Below are positions 17,207-25,751 of a DNA stretch of 57,204 bases, one piece after another. Under the pieces are notes generated by a model, which had not been told where the DNA came from, did not search any database, and saw only the letters and a program-made list of their open reading frames with translations. The DNA is from CAKRJP01 sp963634745. GTDB taxonomy: Bacteria; Bacillota; Clostridia; Lachnospirales; Lachnospiraceae. The position numbers and the translations under genes were made by a program. Each line of letters begins with the position of its first letter. The first letter of the stretch is position 1. The stretch is from contig CAVHCX010000020.1 of NCBI GenBank assembly GCA_963634745.1, forward strand, positions 1 to 57,204, read 5' to 3'.

Positions 17207-18287
17207 GTCTTTAAAGCTAAAGAACTACAGAAATTACGAAACTTTGTCTTTATATTTTGATGATGCAGCCAATATTTTCTATGGGGACAATGCTCAGGGA
17301 AAAACAAATATCTTAGAAGCCATCTATATGACCGGAACTACCAAGTCTCATAGGGGGGCTAAGGACCGGGAGATGATCCGCTTCGGTTGTGAGGAGTCCC
17401 ATCTTGAGACAGTCGTTTCTAAAAATGGGATCGACTATCAGATTGACATGCATCTAAAGAATAATGGTTCCAAGGGAATTGCCATTAATAAAGTTCCCAT
17501 AAGAAGAGCCAGTGAATTATTTGGAATTGTAAATTTAGTATTTTTCTCACCGGAGGATTTGAATGTTATAAAAAACGGTCCTGCCGAGAGAAGAAGATTT
17601 ATTGATATGGAGCTTTCTCAGATTGACAAGGTCTATATGAGTAACCTTGCCAATTACAACAAGATTGTAAACCAGAGGAATCATTTGCTAAAGGAAATGT
17701 CTTTTGGAAAGAATGATGCTTTGGAAAGTACGCTGGATGTATGGGATATGCAATTAGTGACCTATGGCAGCAAGATTCGGGAGAGAAGACTGGAATTCAT
17801 AGAGGATATGAATAAACTAATCTCTGCCATCCATAGGAATCTTACAGGAGATCGCGAGTCCATTGCTTTAATCTATGAAATCCACAACAGCGGTCTTAGC
17901 TTAGAACAGGCTCTTAGAAAAAATAGGGAGAGGGATCTTAGATTAAAAAGTACATCCACAGGTCCCCACAGAGATGATATTTGCTTTATGACCGGGGATT
18001 TGGATCTTAGAAAATATGGATCCCAGGGGCAGCAAAGAACAGCGGCTTTGTCTTTGAAGCTTTCAGAGATTGAGCTGGTAAAAAGAGAAATCCATGACAC
18101 TCCGATTTTACTTTTGGATGATGTGTTGTCGGAGCTCGATAAAAACAGACAGAATTATTTGTTAGATAATATCCATGATATACAGACCCTCATCACCTGT
18201 ACAGGGGTGGAGGAATTTGTAAATCATAGATTTTCCATAAACAAAATATTTCAGGTTCATGAAGGACAAATTATTGGAGAAAACTAG
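17196..18287 (+). CDS. recF: DNA replication and repair protein RecF
   Basis: SMC-like ATPase that helps load RecA at gaps. 363 residues. The start is a TTG inside the yaaA 3' end (MKIKSLKLKNYRNYETLSL), giving the classic RecF N-terminus; Walker A is GDNAQGKTNILEAIY. The signature GSQGQQRTAALSLKLSE and Walker B ILLLDDVLSELD are intact. Ends 10 bp before gyrB. The overlap with yaaA suggests coupled translation. Confidence 0.96.
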   Translation: MKIKSLKLKNYRNYETLSLYFDDAANIFYGDNAQGKTNILEAIYMTGTTKSHRGAKDREMIRFGCEESHLETVVSKNGIDYQIDMHLKNNGSKGIAINKVPIRRASELFGIVNLVFFSPEDLNVIKNGPAERRRFIDMELSQIDKVYMSNLANYNKIVNQRNHLLKEMSFGKNDALESTLDVWDMQLVTYGSKIRERRLEFIEDMNKLISAIHRNLTGDRESIALIYEIHNSGLSLEQALRKNRERDLRLKSTSTGPHRDDICFMTGDLDLRKYGSQGQQRTAALSLKLSEIELVKREIHDTPILLLDDVLSELDKNRQNYLLDNIHDIQTLITCTGVEEFVNHRFSINKIFQVHEGQIIGEN

Positions 18288-18297
18288 GAGGAGTAGA

Positions 18298-20229
18298 ATG
18301 AGTACAGAAAAAGTACAGCACGAATATGGTGCAGACGAGATTCAGATACTGGAAGGGCTTGAAGCCGTAAGAAAAAGACCAGGAATGTATATTGGAAGCA
18401 CATCATCGAGGGGGCTGCATCATTTGGTTTATGAGATTGTAGACAATTCGGTGGATGAGGCGCTTGCAGGTTTCTGTGACACGATCTCCGTATGTATTAA
18501 CAAAGATAATTCTGTGACAGTTGTCGATAATGGTCGAGGAATTCCTGTAGGAATCAACCACAAGGCAGGACTTCCTGCAGTAGAAGTCGTATTTACCGTA
18601 CTTCATGCAGGAGGAAAATTCGGTGGAGGAGGATACAAGGTATCCGGTGGACTTCACGGGGTTGGTGCCTCAGTTGTAAATGCCCTCTCCAACTGGCTGG
18701 AAGTAGAAATTGCCAGAGATGGAAAGCGCTATAAACAGCGCTACGAGAGAGGCAAGGTTATGTACAAGCTCCAGGAAATCGGTGAATGTCCGGAGGGAAT
18801 GAGTGGAACCAAGGTTACATTTTTACCAGATGACAGCATTTTCGAGGAGACGGTATTTGACTATAAGACCTTAAAACAGAGATTTCGTGAGATGGCATTT
18901 TTGACTAAGGGTCTAAAGATTGTCCTTCGAGACGAGAGAGAGGAAGAGCCTATCGAGCAGACCTTCCACTACGAGGGCGGAATCAAGGAATTTGTTCAGT
19001 ACTTAAACCGCAGTGCCACTCCTCTTTACGAAGAAATTATTTACTGTGAGGGTATGGTAAATAATGTGGCAGTGGAAGTTGCCATGCAGCACAATGACTC
19101 TTATTCTGACAATACTTATGGTTTTGTAAATAATATTACAACGCCGGAAGGTGGTACCCATGTAGTAGGATTCCGTAATGCCATTACCAAAACCTTTAAT
19201 GAGTATGCCAGAAAGAATAAGCTTTTGAAGGACAGTGAGCCAAACCTTTCCGGTGAAGATATCAGAGAGGGACTGACTGCCATCATCAGTGTAAAAATTG
19301 AGGATCCCCAGTTTGAGGGACAGACCAAGCAGAAGCTTGGCAATAGTGAGGCCAGGGGAGCGGTTGATAACGTGGTAAGTAAGCAGTTGGAGATTTTCTT
19401 GGAGCAAAATCCTCAGGTAGCAAAGCTTACTGTGGAAAAATCCGTTCTTGCCCAGAGAGCCAGAGAGGCCGCAAGAAAAGCCAGAGACCTTACCAGAAGA
19501 AAGTCAGCCCTGGATGGAATGTCGCTTCCGGGAAAATTGGCAGACTGCTCGGACAAAGATCCGAAAAATTGTGAGATCTACATCGTAGAGGGAGACTCTG
19601 CGGGAGGATCTGCAAAGACAGCCAGAGACCGGGCAACCCAGGCAATTCTTCCTCTTCGAGGAAAGATTTTGAATGTAGAGAAGGCAAGACTTGATAAAAT
19701 TTATGCAAATGCCGAGATTAAGGCCATGATCACAGCCTTCGGTACAGGCATCCATGATGATTTTGATATTTCAAAACTTCGTTATCACAAGATTATTATC
19801 ATGACCGATGCGGACGTAGACGGTGCCCATATCAGTACCCTTCTACTTACCTTCCTCTATCGTTTTATGCCGGAGCTTATCAAAGAGGGACATGTATATT
19901 TGGCCCAGCCGCCTCTTTACAAGTTAGAGAAAAATCGTAAGGTATGGTATGCATACAGCGATGAAGAATTAGATGGAATCCTCCAGGAAGTGGGAAGAGA
20001 TTCCAATAACAAGATCCAGCGTTACAAAGGACTGGGAGAGATGGATGCGGAACAGCTTTGGGATACCACTATGGATCCGGAGCATCGAATCTTACTCCGT
20101 GTAACCATGGATGAGGAAACTACCTCAGAACTAGACCTTACCTTTACCACCCTCATGGGAGACAAGGTAGAGCCAAGAAAAGAGTTCATTGAGGAAAATG
20201 CAAAATATGTTAAGAACCTGGATGTATAG
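18298..20229 (+). CDS. gyrB: DNA gyrase subunit B
   Basis: ATPase subunit of gyrase. The start is the ATG at 18298 (MSTEKVQHEYGADEIQILEG), 6 bases after AGGAGG; an upstream ATG lies inside recF. 643 residues. GHKL ATPase motifs: EIVDNSVDEALAG, VVDNGRGIPVG, GLHGVGASVVNALS. The TOPRIM domain has EIYIVEGDSAGGSAKTARDR, ILPLRGKILNVEKAR and IIIMTDADVDGAHI. The C-terminal QRYKGLGEMDAEQLWDTTM motif is present. Confidence 0.98.
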   Translation: MSTEKVQHEYGADEIQILEGLEAVRKRPGMYIGSTSSRGLHHLVYEIVDNSVDEALAGFCDTISVCINKDNSVTVVDNGRGIPVGINHKAGLPAVEVVFTVLHAGGKFGGGGYKVSGGLHGVGASVVNALSNWLEVEIARDGKRYKQRYERGKVMYKLQEIGECPEGMSGTKVTFLPDDSIFEETVFDYKTLKQRFREMAFLTKGLKIVLRDEREEEPIEQTFHYEGGIKEFVQYLNRSATPLYEEIIYCEGMVNNVAVEVAMQHNDSYSDNTYGFVNNITTPEGGTHVVGFRNAITKTFNEYARKNKLLKDSEPNLSGEDIREGLTAIISVKIEDPQFEGQTKQKLGNSEARGAVDNVVSKQLEIFLEQNPQVAKLTVEKSVLAQRAREAARKARDLTRRKSALDGMSLPGKLADCSDKDPKNCEIYIVEGDSAGGSAKTARDRATQAILPLRGKILNVEKARLDKIYANAEIKAMITAFGTGIHDDFDISKLRYHKIIIMTDADVDGAHISTLLLTFLYRFMPELIKEGHVYLAQPPLYKLEKNRKVWYAYSDEELDGILQEVGRDSNNKIQRYKGLGEMDAEQLWDTTMDPEHRILLRVTMDEETTSELDLTFTTLMGDKVEPRKEFIEENAKYVKNLDV

Positions 20230-20268
20230 TCAGGCAGTTTAAAGCATAGGAATTAGGAGATAAAGGAT

Positions 20269-22815
20269 ATGGAAGACAATATTTTTGATAAAGTCCATGA
20301 CGTGGATTTGAAGAAAACCATGGAGACATCCTATATAGATTATGCCATGAGTGTTATTGCGTCTCGTGCGCTGCCTGATGTCAGAGATGGTTTGAAACCG
20401 GTGCAGAGAAGAATTCTCTACTCCATGATCGAGTTAAATAATGGTCCCGACAAGCCCCACAGAAAATGTGCCCGTATTGTCGGTGATACCATGGGTAAAT
20501 ATCACCCTCACGGTGACAGTTCCATTTACGGAGCCTTGGTAAATATGGCCCAGGAGTGGTCCACCAGATATCCCCTGGTAGACGGTCATGGAAACTTTGG
20601 TTCTGTGGATGGAGACGGAGCAGCGGCCATGCGATATACCGAGGCCAGACTCAGCAAGATTTCCATGGAGCTTACAGCAGATATTAATAAAAATACCGTA
20701 GACTTCTCACCAAACTTTGATGAGACAGAGAAGGAACCAAACGTATTACCGGCAAGATTTCCAAATCTTTTGGTAAATGGTACCTCCGGTATTGCCGTTG
20801 GTATGGCTACCAACATTCCCCCTCACAATTTGAGGGAGACCATTGATGCAGTGGTTCGGATTATTGACGACCAGATCGAAGACAAGGAAGAGACCAGCAT
20901 CGAAGAAATCTTGCAGATTGTCAAGGGACCTGACTTTCCGACAGGTGGTGTGATCCTTGGAACCAAGGGAATTGAGGAAGCCTACAGAACCGGACGAGGA
21001 AAAATTAGGGTTCGGGCCGTAACCAACATTGAGACTATGCCAAATGGAAAGAGCCGTATCATCGTAACGGAACTTCCTTACATGGTAAATAAGGCAAGAC
21101 TGATCGAGAAGATTGCAGAGCTGGTTCGGGATAAGAGAATCGATGGAATCACAGACCTCAGTGACCAGTCCAGCCGTGAAGGCATGCGGGTTGTCATTGA
21201 GCTTCGTAAGGATGCCAATGCCAATGTGATTTTAAATCAGCTCTATAAACATACCCAGTTACAGGATACTTTTGGTGTGATTATGCTGGCTCTTGTAGAT
21301 AATCAGCCTAAGGTTATGAGTCTGATCGAGATGCTGAATTATTATCTAAAGCATCAGGAAGAGGTCGTAACCAGAAGAACCAAGTATGAGTTAAACAAGG
21401 CAGAGGAGCGGGCCCACATCTTAGAGGGCTTGTTGATTGCCTTAGATAATATTGACGAAGTCATTCGAATTATCCGTAATTCTCAGAATGTGCAGATCGC
21501 CAAGACCGAGTTAATGGCCCGCTTTGGTTTGACAGACGTTCAGGCCCAGGCCATCGTGGATATGAGACTTCGTGCTCTCACCGGTTTGGAGAGAGAGAAG
21601 CTTGAAAATGAATATGCAGAGCTTATGAAGCAGATTGCCAGATTAAAAGAAATCCTGGCAGATCATAAGAAGTTATTAGGCGTGATCAAGGAAGAGATTA
21701 TCGTAATCAGAGATAAATATGGGGATGACAGAAGAACCCAGATCGGAATCGATGTCTATGATCTTTCAACAGAAGACCTGATTCCAAGAGAAGATGTGAT
21801 CATTACCATGACAAAATTAGGCTACATTAAGAGAATGAGTAATGATACCTTCAAGGCCCAGAACCGTGGAGGCAAGGGCATCAAGGGAATGCAGACCTTG
21901 GAAAATGATTATGTGGAGGAGCTTTTCATGACGAACACCCACCACTATATCATGTTCTTTACAAATACCGGTCGTGTATACCGGATGAAGGGATATGAAA
22001 TTCCGGAGTCCAGCCGTACCGCCAGGGGAACAGCGATTATTAATCTCCTGCAATTAATGCCGGGAGAGAAGATCAGTGCGGTAATCCCGATAGAAAAATA
22101 TAGCGAGGGAAGCTATATTTTGATGGCTACAAAAAATGGTCTTGTAAAGAAGACCCCGCTTAATGATTATGCAAATGTAAGAAAGAATGGACTAACAGCC
22201 ATCACCCTTCGAGAGGATGATGAACTTATCGAGGTGAAATTTACCGATGGAAATCAGGACGTACTCCTAGCTACCAAGTATGGTCAGTGCATTCGGTTTA
22301 AAGAGACCGACGTAAGAGCTACAGGAAGAGCATCTATGGGAGTCAGGGGAATCAACCTGACCGATTTGGATGAAGTCATCGGCATGCAGTTAGAGGTTCA
22401 GGGCCAGGATCTTTTAATCGTATCTGAGAAAGGTATGGGGAAAAGAACTGCAAATTCAGAATTTAATGTGCAAAACCGTGGCGGAAAAGGTGTAAAATGC
22501 TACAAGATCGCAGAGAAGACCGGTTATGTAGTAGGAATCAAGGCGGTTAATGAAGATAATGAAATCATGATCATCAATACCGATGGAATCATTATCCGCA
22601 TGCTTTGCAGTGGAATTTCTGTCCTAGGCCGTATTACTTCCGGAGTGAAACTCATTAATCTGAAAGAGGGAGAGAAGGTAGCAAGCATTGCTAAGGTAAG
22701 AGATGCCCAGGAAGTAGAAGAGGAAGAAGCAGAAGGATCGCTAGAAGAACCGAAAGAAGAAAGAGTAGAAGAAACAGTAGAAGAATCAGTAACGGATCAA
22801 GAAAATCAAGAATAA
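20269..22815 (+). CDS. gyrA: DNA gyrase subunit A
   Basis: Breakage-reunion subunit of gyrase. 848 residues. The catalytic Tyr is in AAMRYTEARL. The N-terminal helix region reads HPHGDSSIYGALVNMAQEWS, so the position equivalent to E. coli Ser83 is Ser and that of Asp87 is Gly. The C-terminal beta-pinwheel contains the GyrA-box QNRGGKGIKGM, with a second related QNRGGKGVKCY. The last 35 residues are an acidic Glu-rich tail. The start follows AGGAGATAAAGG; a strong terminator follows. Confidence 0.98.
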   Translation: MEDNIFDKVHDVDLKKTMETSYIDYAMSVIASRALPDVRDGLKPVQRRILYSMIELNNGPDKPHRKCARIVGDTMGKYHPHGDSSIYGALVNMAQEWSTRYPLVDGHGNFGSVDGDGAAAMRYTEARLSKISMELTADINKNTVDFSPNFDETEKEPNVLPARFPNLLVNGTSGIAVGMATNIPPHNLRETIDAVVRIIDDQIEDKEETSIEEILQIVKGPDFPTGGVILGTKGIEEAYRTGRGKIRVRAVTNIETMPNGKSRIIVTELPYMVNKARLIEKIAELVRDKRIDGITDLSDQSSREGMRVVIELRKDANANVILNQLYKHTQLQDTFGVIMLALVDNQPKVMSLIEMLNYYLKHQEEVVTRRTKYELNKAEERAHILEGLLIALDNIDEVIRIIRNSQNVQIAKTELMARFGLTDVQAQAIVDMRLRALTGLEREKLENEYAELMKQIARLKEILADHKKLLGVIKEEIIVIRDKYGDDRRTQIGIDVYDLSTEDLIPREDVIITMTKLGYIKRMSNDTFKAQNRGGKGIKGMQTLENDYVEELFMTNTHHYIMFFTNTGRVYRMKGYEIPESSRTARGTAIINLLQLMPGEKISAVIPIEKYSEGSYILMATKNGLVKKTPLNDYANVRKNGLTAITLREDDELIEVKFTDGNQDVLLATKYGQCIRFKETDVRATGRASMGVRGINLTDLDEVIGMQLEVQGQDLLIVSEKGMGKRTANSEFNVQNRGGKGVKCYKIAEKTGYVVGIKAVNEDNEIMIINTDGIIIRMLCSGISVLGRITSGVKLINLKEGEKVASIAKVRDAQEVEEEEAEGSLEEPKEERVEETVEESVTDQENQE

Positions 22816-22840
22816 ATTAAGATCGGTTATATATCAAGTA

Positions 22841-22887
22841 AAAAGGTCATTTGTCAGGATAAGTCCTGATGAATGACCTTTTTTTAT
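22841..22887 (+). terminator. terminator after gyrA
   Basis: AAAAGGTCATT pairs with AATGACCTTTT; an inner stem CAGGA/TCCTG closes loop TAAG. Followed by seven or more T. This separates the replication genes from the accessory secretion locus. Confidence 0.9.
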
Positions 22888-23227
22888 ATAATGCCATCAG
22901 GAAATGAGGTTGTATGAAAAAGGTTGTATGAAATCAATTTCACATGGGTTTAAGCTTGTAAATTTGAAAAAAAAGAAGATTTTTACAAATATGTGTCCAA
23001 ATTGTGAATAAAAGTTTGACCACAAAGTATGACACATATTGTCAGAACCCGTCGAATGTATAAAATTATATTTATATGTGGCGCATATTCTGTATTTTTA
23101 TACATATATGAGCTATAAATTGAATCTTGTAACTTAAGAAGGACGCTGGCCATGATAAGGACACAAGCCGGGGAAATTCTTCATAGTTAAATAAAAGAAA
23201 GCAAAGAGAATGAAGGAGGATTACTTT
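22888..23227. other. leader region of the type VII secretion locus
   Basis: No gene of normal size. A 14-base tandem (AGGTTGTATGAAAA, 22907-22932) is followed by AT-rich DNA with several TATAAA-like -10 candidates (23059, 23114), but no well-spaced -35 that I would commit to. A possible 12-codon leader ORF lies at 23152-23190 behind AAGAAGG, overlapping a small CTGGC/GCCGG hairpin. The ribosome binding site of the next gene, AAGGAGG, is at 23213-23219. Confidence 0.4.
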
Positions 23228-24928
23228 ATGAGAAAGAAATCTGCAAAGAGAATTCTGACTCTTCTGCTGGCTCTCGTAATGATGCTTGCTATGTGCATTC
23301 CATCATTTGCAGCAGAAGACACGACCCTTACCGCCACTGACGATCCGAGAGAAAGTATTATGCTTATGACTCTGGGATACGAAGATGACAACGGAAATTA
23401 TGTGGCATATCAGGCAGGAACCAGTTTCCTTATCAATGACGAATATGTTCTGACCAACAAACACGTTGTAACTGTATCAAGTGATAGTTGGGGAGACTTT
23501 AGCACATTCGTTCATGACACTTTTGGTGTTGAAAATGTACAGGCCAACGATAGCCATATCAAGCTTTACTTATATGTAAACCGTGATATGAAGGTTGAAG
23601 CTACTATGCATGACAGTGTAAATAGTAGCGAACTTGACTTCGCAGCAGTTAAGCTTTCAGAGAAGATTTATGACAGAAAGCCGGTTGCCCTTGGAGAAAG
23701 CGCAAGCCTCCAGGTAAAAGATGATGTATATGCAATGGGATTCCCGGCTGACTCTATCAGCACAAAAGAGTACAACACCAAGGATGATGTTTCAACATCC
23801 GCAGGTAAGATCTCTAAGTTAACAGTAACCGGAAGCGTAGACATTATCGAGCATTCCGCTCAGTTGACAAATGGTAACTCAGGTGGTCCTCTTCTTGATG
23901 GAAACAATCAGGTAATCGGTGTAAATACCTTCATTGCCGGACAGAAGAATTATTCTATCCAGATCGACTACATTAAAAATGCATTAGATACCTTTGGTAT
24001 TGCTTATATTTCAGGATCTGGATCTTCTAGCTCATCATCAGACAGCACAGAGGATGTAGATGTAAGAAGTCAGCTCGGAGATGCCATTACAAGTGCTAAG
24101 TCCCTAGACTTAAGTGGATATACATCTGAAAGTCAGGCAGCTTACAACGATATTATTAATAGCGCGGATGAAGTATATGCAAATGACGAGGCAACAGACG
24201 ACGAACTTCAGAGCGCACTTAGTGATGTACAGGGAGCTTCCTCTTCCTTAGTTGCTAAAGAAACAGACGATACAGAAGATACAGCAGCACCGGCTAAGAA
24301 ATCTAACACAGGTCTTATGCTTGCAATTGCAGCTGCAGTCATCATTATCATCGTAATCATTATCGTACTTGTAACAAAATCCGGTAAGAAGAAAAATGCA
24401 CCGGTTCCGGGACCAATGAACGGAGGAGCACCGGTTCCACCTACAGGAGCACCACAGCCAAATATGTATCAGGGACAGGCACCACAGCCAAGATCTTATC
24501 CGGGCCCGGCAGTCAATAATCAAAATTACGAATCAATGGGAAGCGATGAGACCAGCCTCTTAAATGCAGGAGCAGGCGAGACTACCTTGTTAGATGCAGG
24601 AGCAGGCGAGACATCCCTCTTAGGTGGTGGAAGCAAGGCATACCTCATCCGCAAGAAGAACGGAGAGAAGATTTCAATCGCAGGCGTAAGCTTCAAGATT
24701 GGTAAAGAGAGAAGAAGAGTAAACTACTGTGTATCTGATAATACATCCGTAAGCCGTGTACACTGCGAGATTATCAGAAAGGGAGCTGACTACTACATCG
24801 TAGATCAGGGAGCAACAAACTTCACATTCGTAAATGGAGTACAGCTTAGCCCACACAAAGAAACCATTCTATCTGACCGTTCTGTAGTGAAGTTGGCAGA
24901 TGAAGAGTTTGAATTTCACTTATCATAA
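23228..24928 (+). CDS. membrane trypsin-like serine protease with C-terminal FHA domain
   Basis: 566 residues from the ATG at 23228 (8 bases after AAGGAGG; an ATG at 23210 overlaps that box and is rejected). Order: signal peptide ending PSFAAED; HtrA/trypsin-type protease domain with His in LTNKHVV, Asp in ELDFAAVKL and Ser in TNGNSGGPLLDG; a Ser-rich linker and a small helical repeat region; a membrane segment (about 360-381, AIAAAVIIIIVIIIVLVT); then a cytoplasmic Pro/Gly-rich linker with three ET(S/T)LL motifs and an FHA domain (FKIGK, SVSRVHCEI, TNFTFVNG). So an extracytoplasmic protease is linked to a phosphothreonine-reading module. First gene of the locus. Its substrate is unknown; a role like the ESX mycosin proteases is a guess. 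Confidence 0.88.
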   Translation: MRKKSAKRILTLLLALVMMLAMCIPSFAAEDTTLTATDDPRESIMLMTLGYEDDNGNYVAYQAGTSFLINDEYVLTNKHVVTVSSDSWGDFSTFVHDTFGVENVQANDSHIKLYLYVNRDMKVEATMHDSVNSSELDFAAVKLSEKIYDRKPVALGESASLQVKDDVYAMGFPADSISTKEYNTKDDVSTSAGKISKLTVTGSVDIIEHSAQLTNGNSGGPLLDGNNQVIGVNTFIAGQKNYSIQIDYIKNALDTFGIAYISGSGSSSSSSDSTEDVDVRSQLGDAITSAKSLDLSGYTSESQAAYNDIINSADEVYANDEATDDELQSALSDVQGASSSLVAKETDDTEDTAAPAKKSNTGLMLAIAAAVIIIIVIIIVLVTKSGKKKNAPVPGPMNGGAPVPPTGAPQPNMYQGQAPQPRSYPGPAVNNQNYESMGSDETSLLNAGAGETTLLDAGAGETSLLGGGSKAYLIRKKNGEKISIAGVSFKIGKERRRVNYCVSDNTSVSRVHCEIIRKGADYYIVDQGATNFTFVNGVQLSPHKETILSDRSVVKLADEEFEFHLS

Positions 24929-24953
24929 AAAATAAAAAGACAGGAGTTTATCC

Positions 24954-25736
24954 ATGAAATTTTTAAGTATAGCACACAGCGATGTGGGAATTAGAAAAAA
25001 AATAAATCAGGACTCTGTCTTAATTAAAGAAGCATCCACAGACAAGGGCAACGTTTTGTTAGCCCTTGTCTGTGATGGCATGGGCGGCTTTGCTAAGGGC
25101 GAAGTCGCCAGTGCTACTTTAATCAGGGCATTTTCTGCATGGTTTGAGAAGGAACTGCCATATCTTTTATACAAAGAGGGCAAGATACAGGAAATTGATG
25201 AAGAAAGCCTGATGAGCAGTTGGGATCAAGTAATCAGCGAAGCAAATTTAAAGATTGCAGCTTATGGCGAGCAGATGCGGGCCCAGTGTGGAACGACTCT
25301 GGCAGCCATCCTGCTGGTTGACGGAAAATATTATATAGCAAATGTTGGAGATTCAAGAGTATACAAGCTTGATGGAACCATGAAACACCTGACTGTTGAT
25401 CAGACCTTCGTTCAGAGAGAAATCGATGAGGGCCGACTTACAGAAGATGAGGCAAAAGTACATCCGCAAAGAAACGTGCTTCTCCAGTGTATAGGAACAG
25501 GAGTGGCCGTGATTCCGGAATACGTAATCGGAAACTATCAGGCAGGAGAAGGATTCATGCTCTGTTCCGACGGATTCAGACATGTGATCACAGAAGAAGA
25601 ATTTTTAAAACTTTTATCACCTGAAAAATTAAAGAGTGAACAAGATCTGAAGGATGCAGCTGTTTACTTTACAGAGCTAAACAAGCAGCGGAGAGAAAAT
25701 GATAATATTTCAGTTCTTTTGATAAAAGTAGAATAG
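24954..25736 (+). CDS. PP2C-family Ser/Thr protein phosphatase
   Basis: 260 residues, cytoplasmic. PPM motifs are clear: the N-terminal SDVGIRKKINQDS, the metal-binding ALVCDGMGGFAKGEVAS, GTTLAAILLVDGKYYIANVGDSRVYKL, and FMLCSDGFRHVI, ending RRENDNISVLLIKVE. It would remove phosphate from substrates of the kinases at 25752 and 34665. Starts 25 bp after the protease gene behind ACAGGAG and is followed 15 bp later by the first kinase: the usual PrpC-PrkC arrangement, here tied to a secretion locus. Confidence 0.95.
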   Translation: MKFLSIAHSDVGIRKKINQDSVLIKEASTDKGNVLLALVCDGMGGFAKGEVASATLIRAFSAWFEKELPYLLYKEGKIQEIDEESLMSSWDQVISEANLKIAAYGEQMRAQCGTTLAAILLVDGKYYIANVGDSRVYKLDGTMKHLTVDQTFVQREIDEGRLTEDEAKVHPQRNVLLQCIGTGVAVIPEYVIGNYQAGEGFMLCSDGFRHVITEEEFLKLLSPEKLKSEQDLKDAAVYFTELNKQRRENDNISVLLIKVE

Positions 25737-25751
25737 AGGTGACAAAAGGGA

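Noticed and set aside
23010..23020. LytTR operator before the protease-FHA gene
   Set aside because: A single AAAGTTTGA matches the pattern, but there is no second repeat 20 bp away and no TAAGAT at the expected distance.
23130..23200. Cyclic-di-GMP type riboswitch before the protease-FHA gene
   Set aside because: The text GGACGCTGGCC and ACAAGCCGG first looked suggestive, but the two conserved hairpins and the tetraloop receptor of the aptamer cannot be built.
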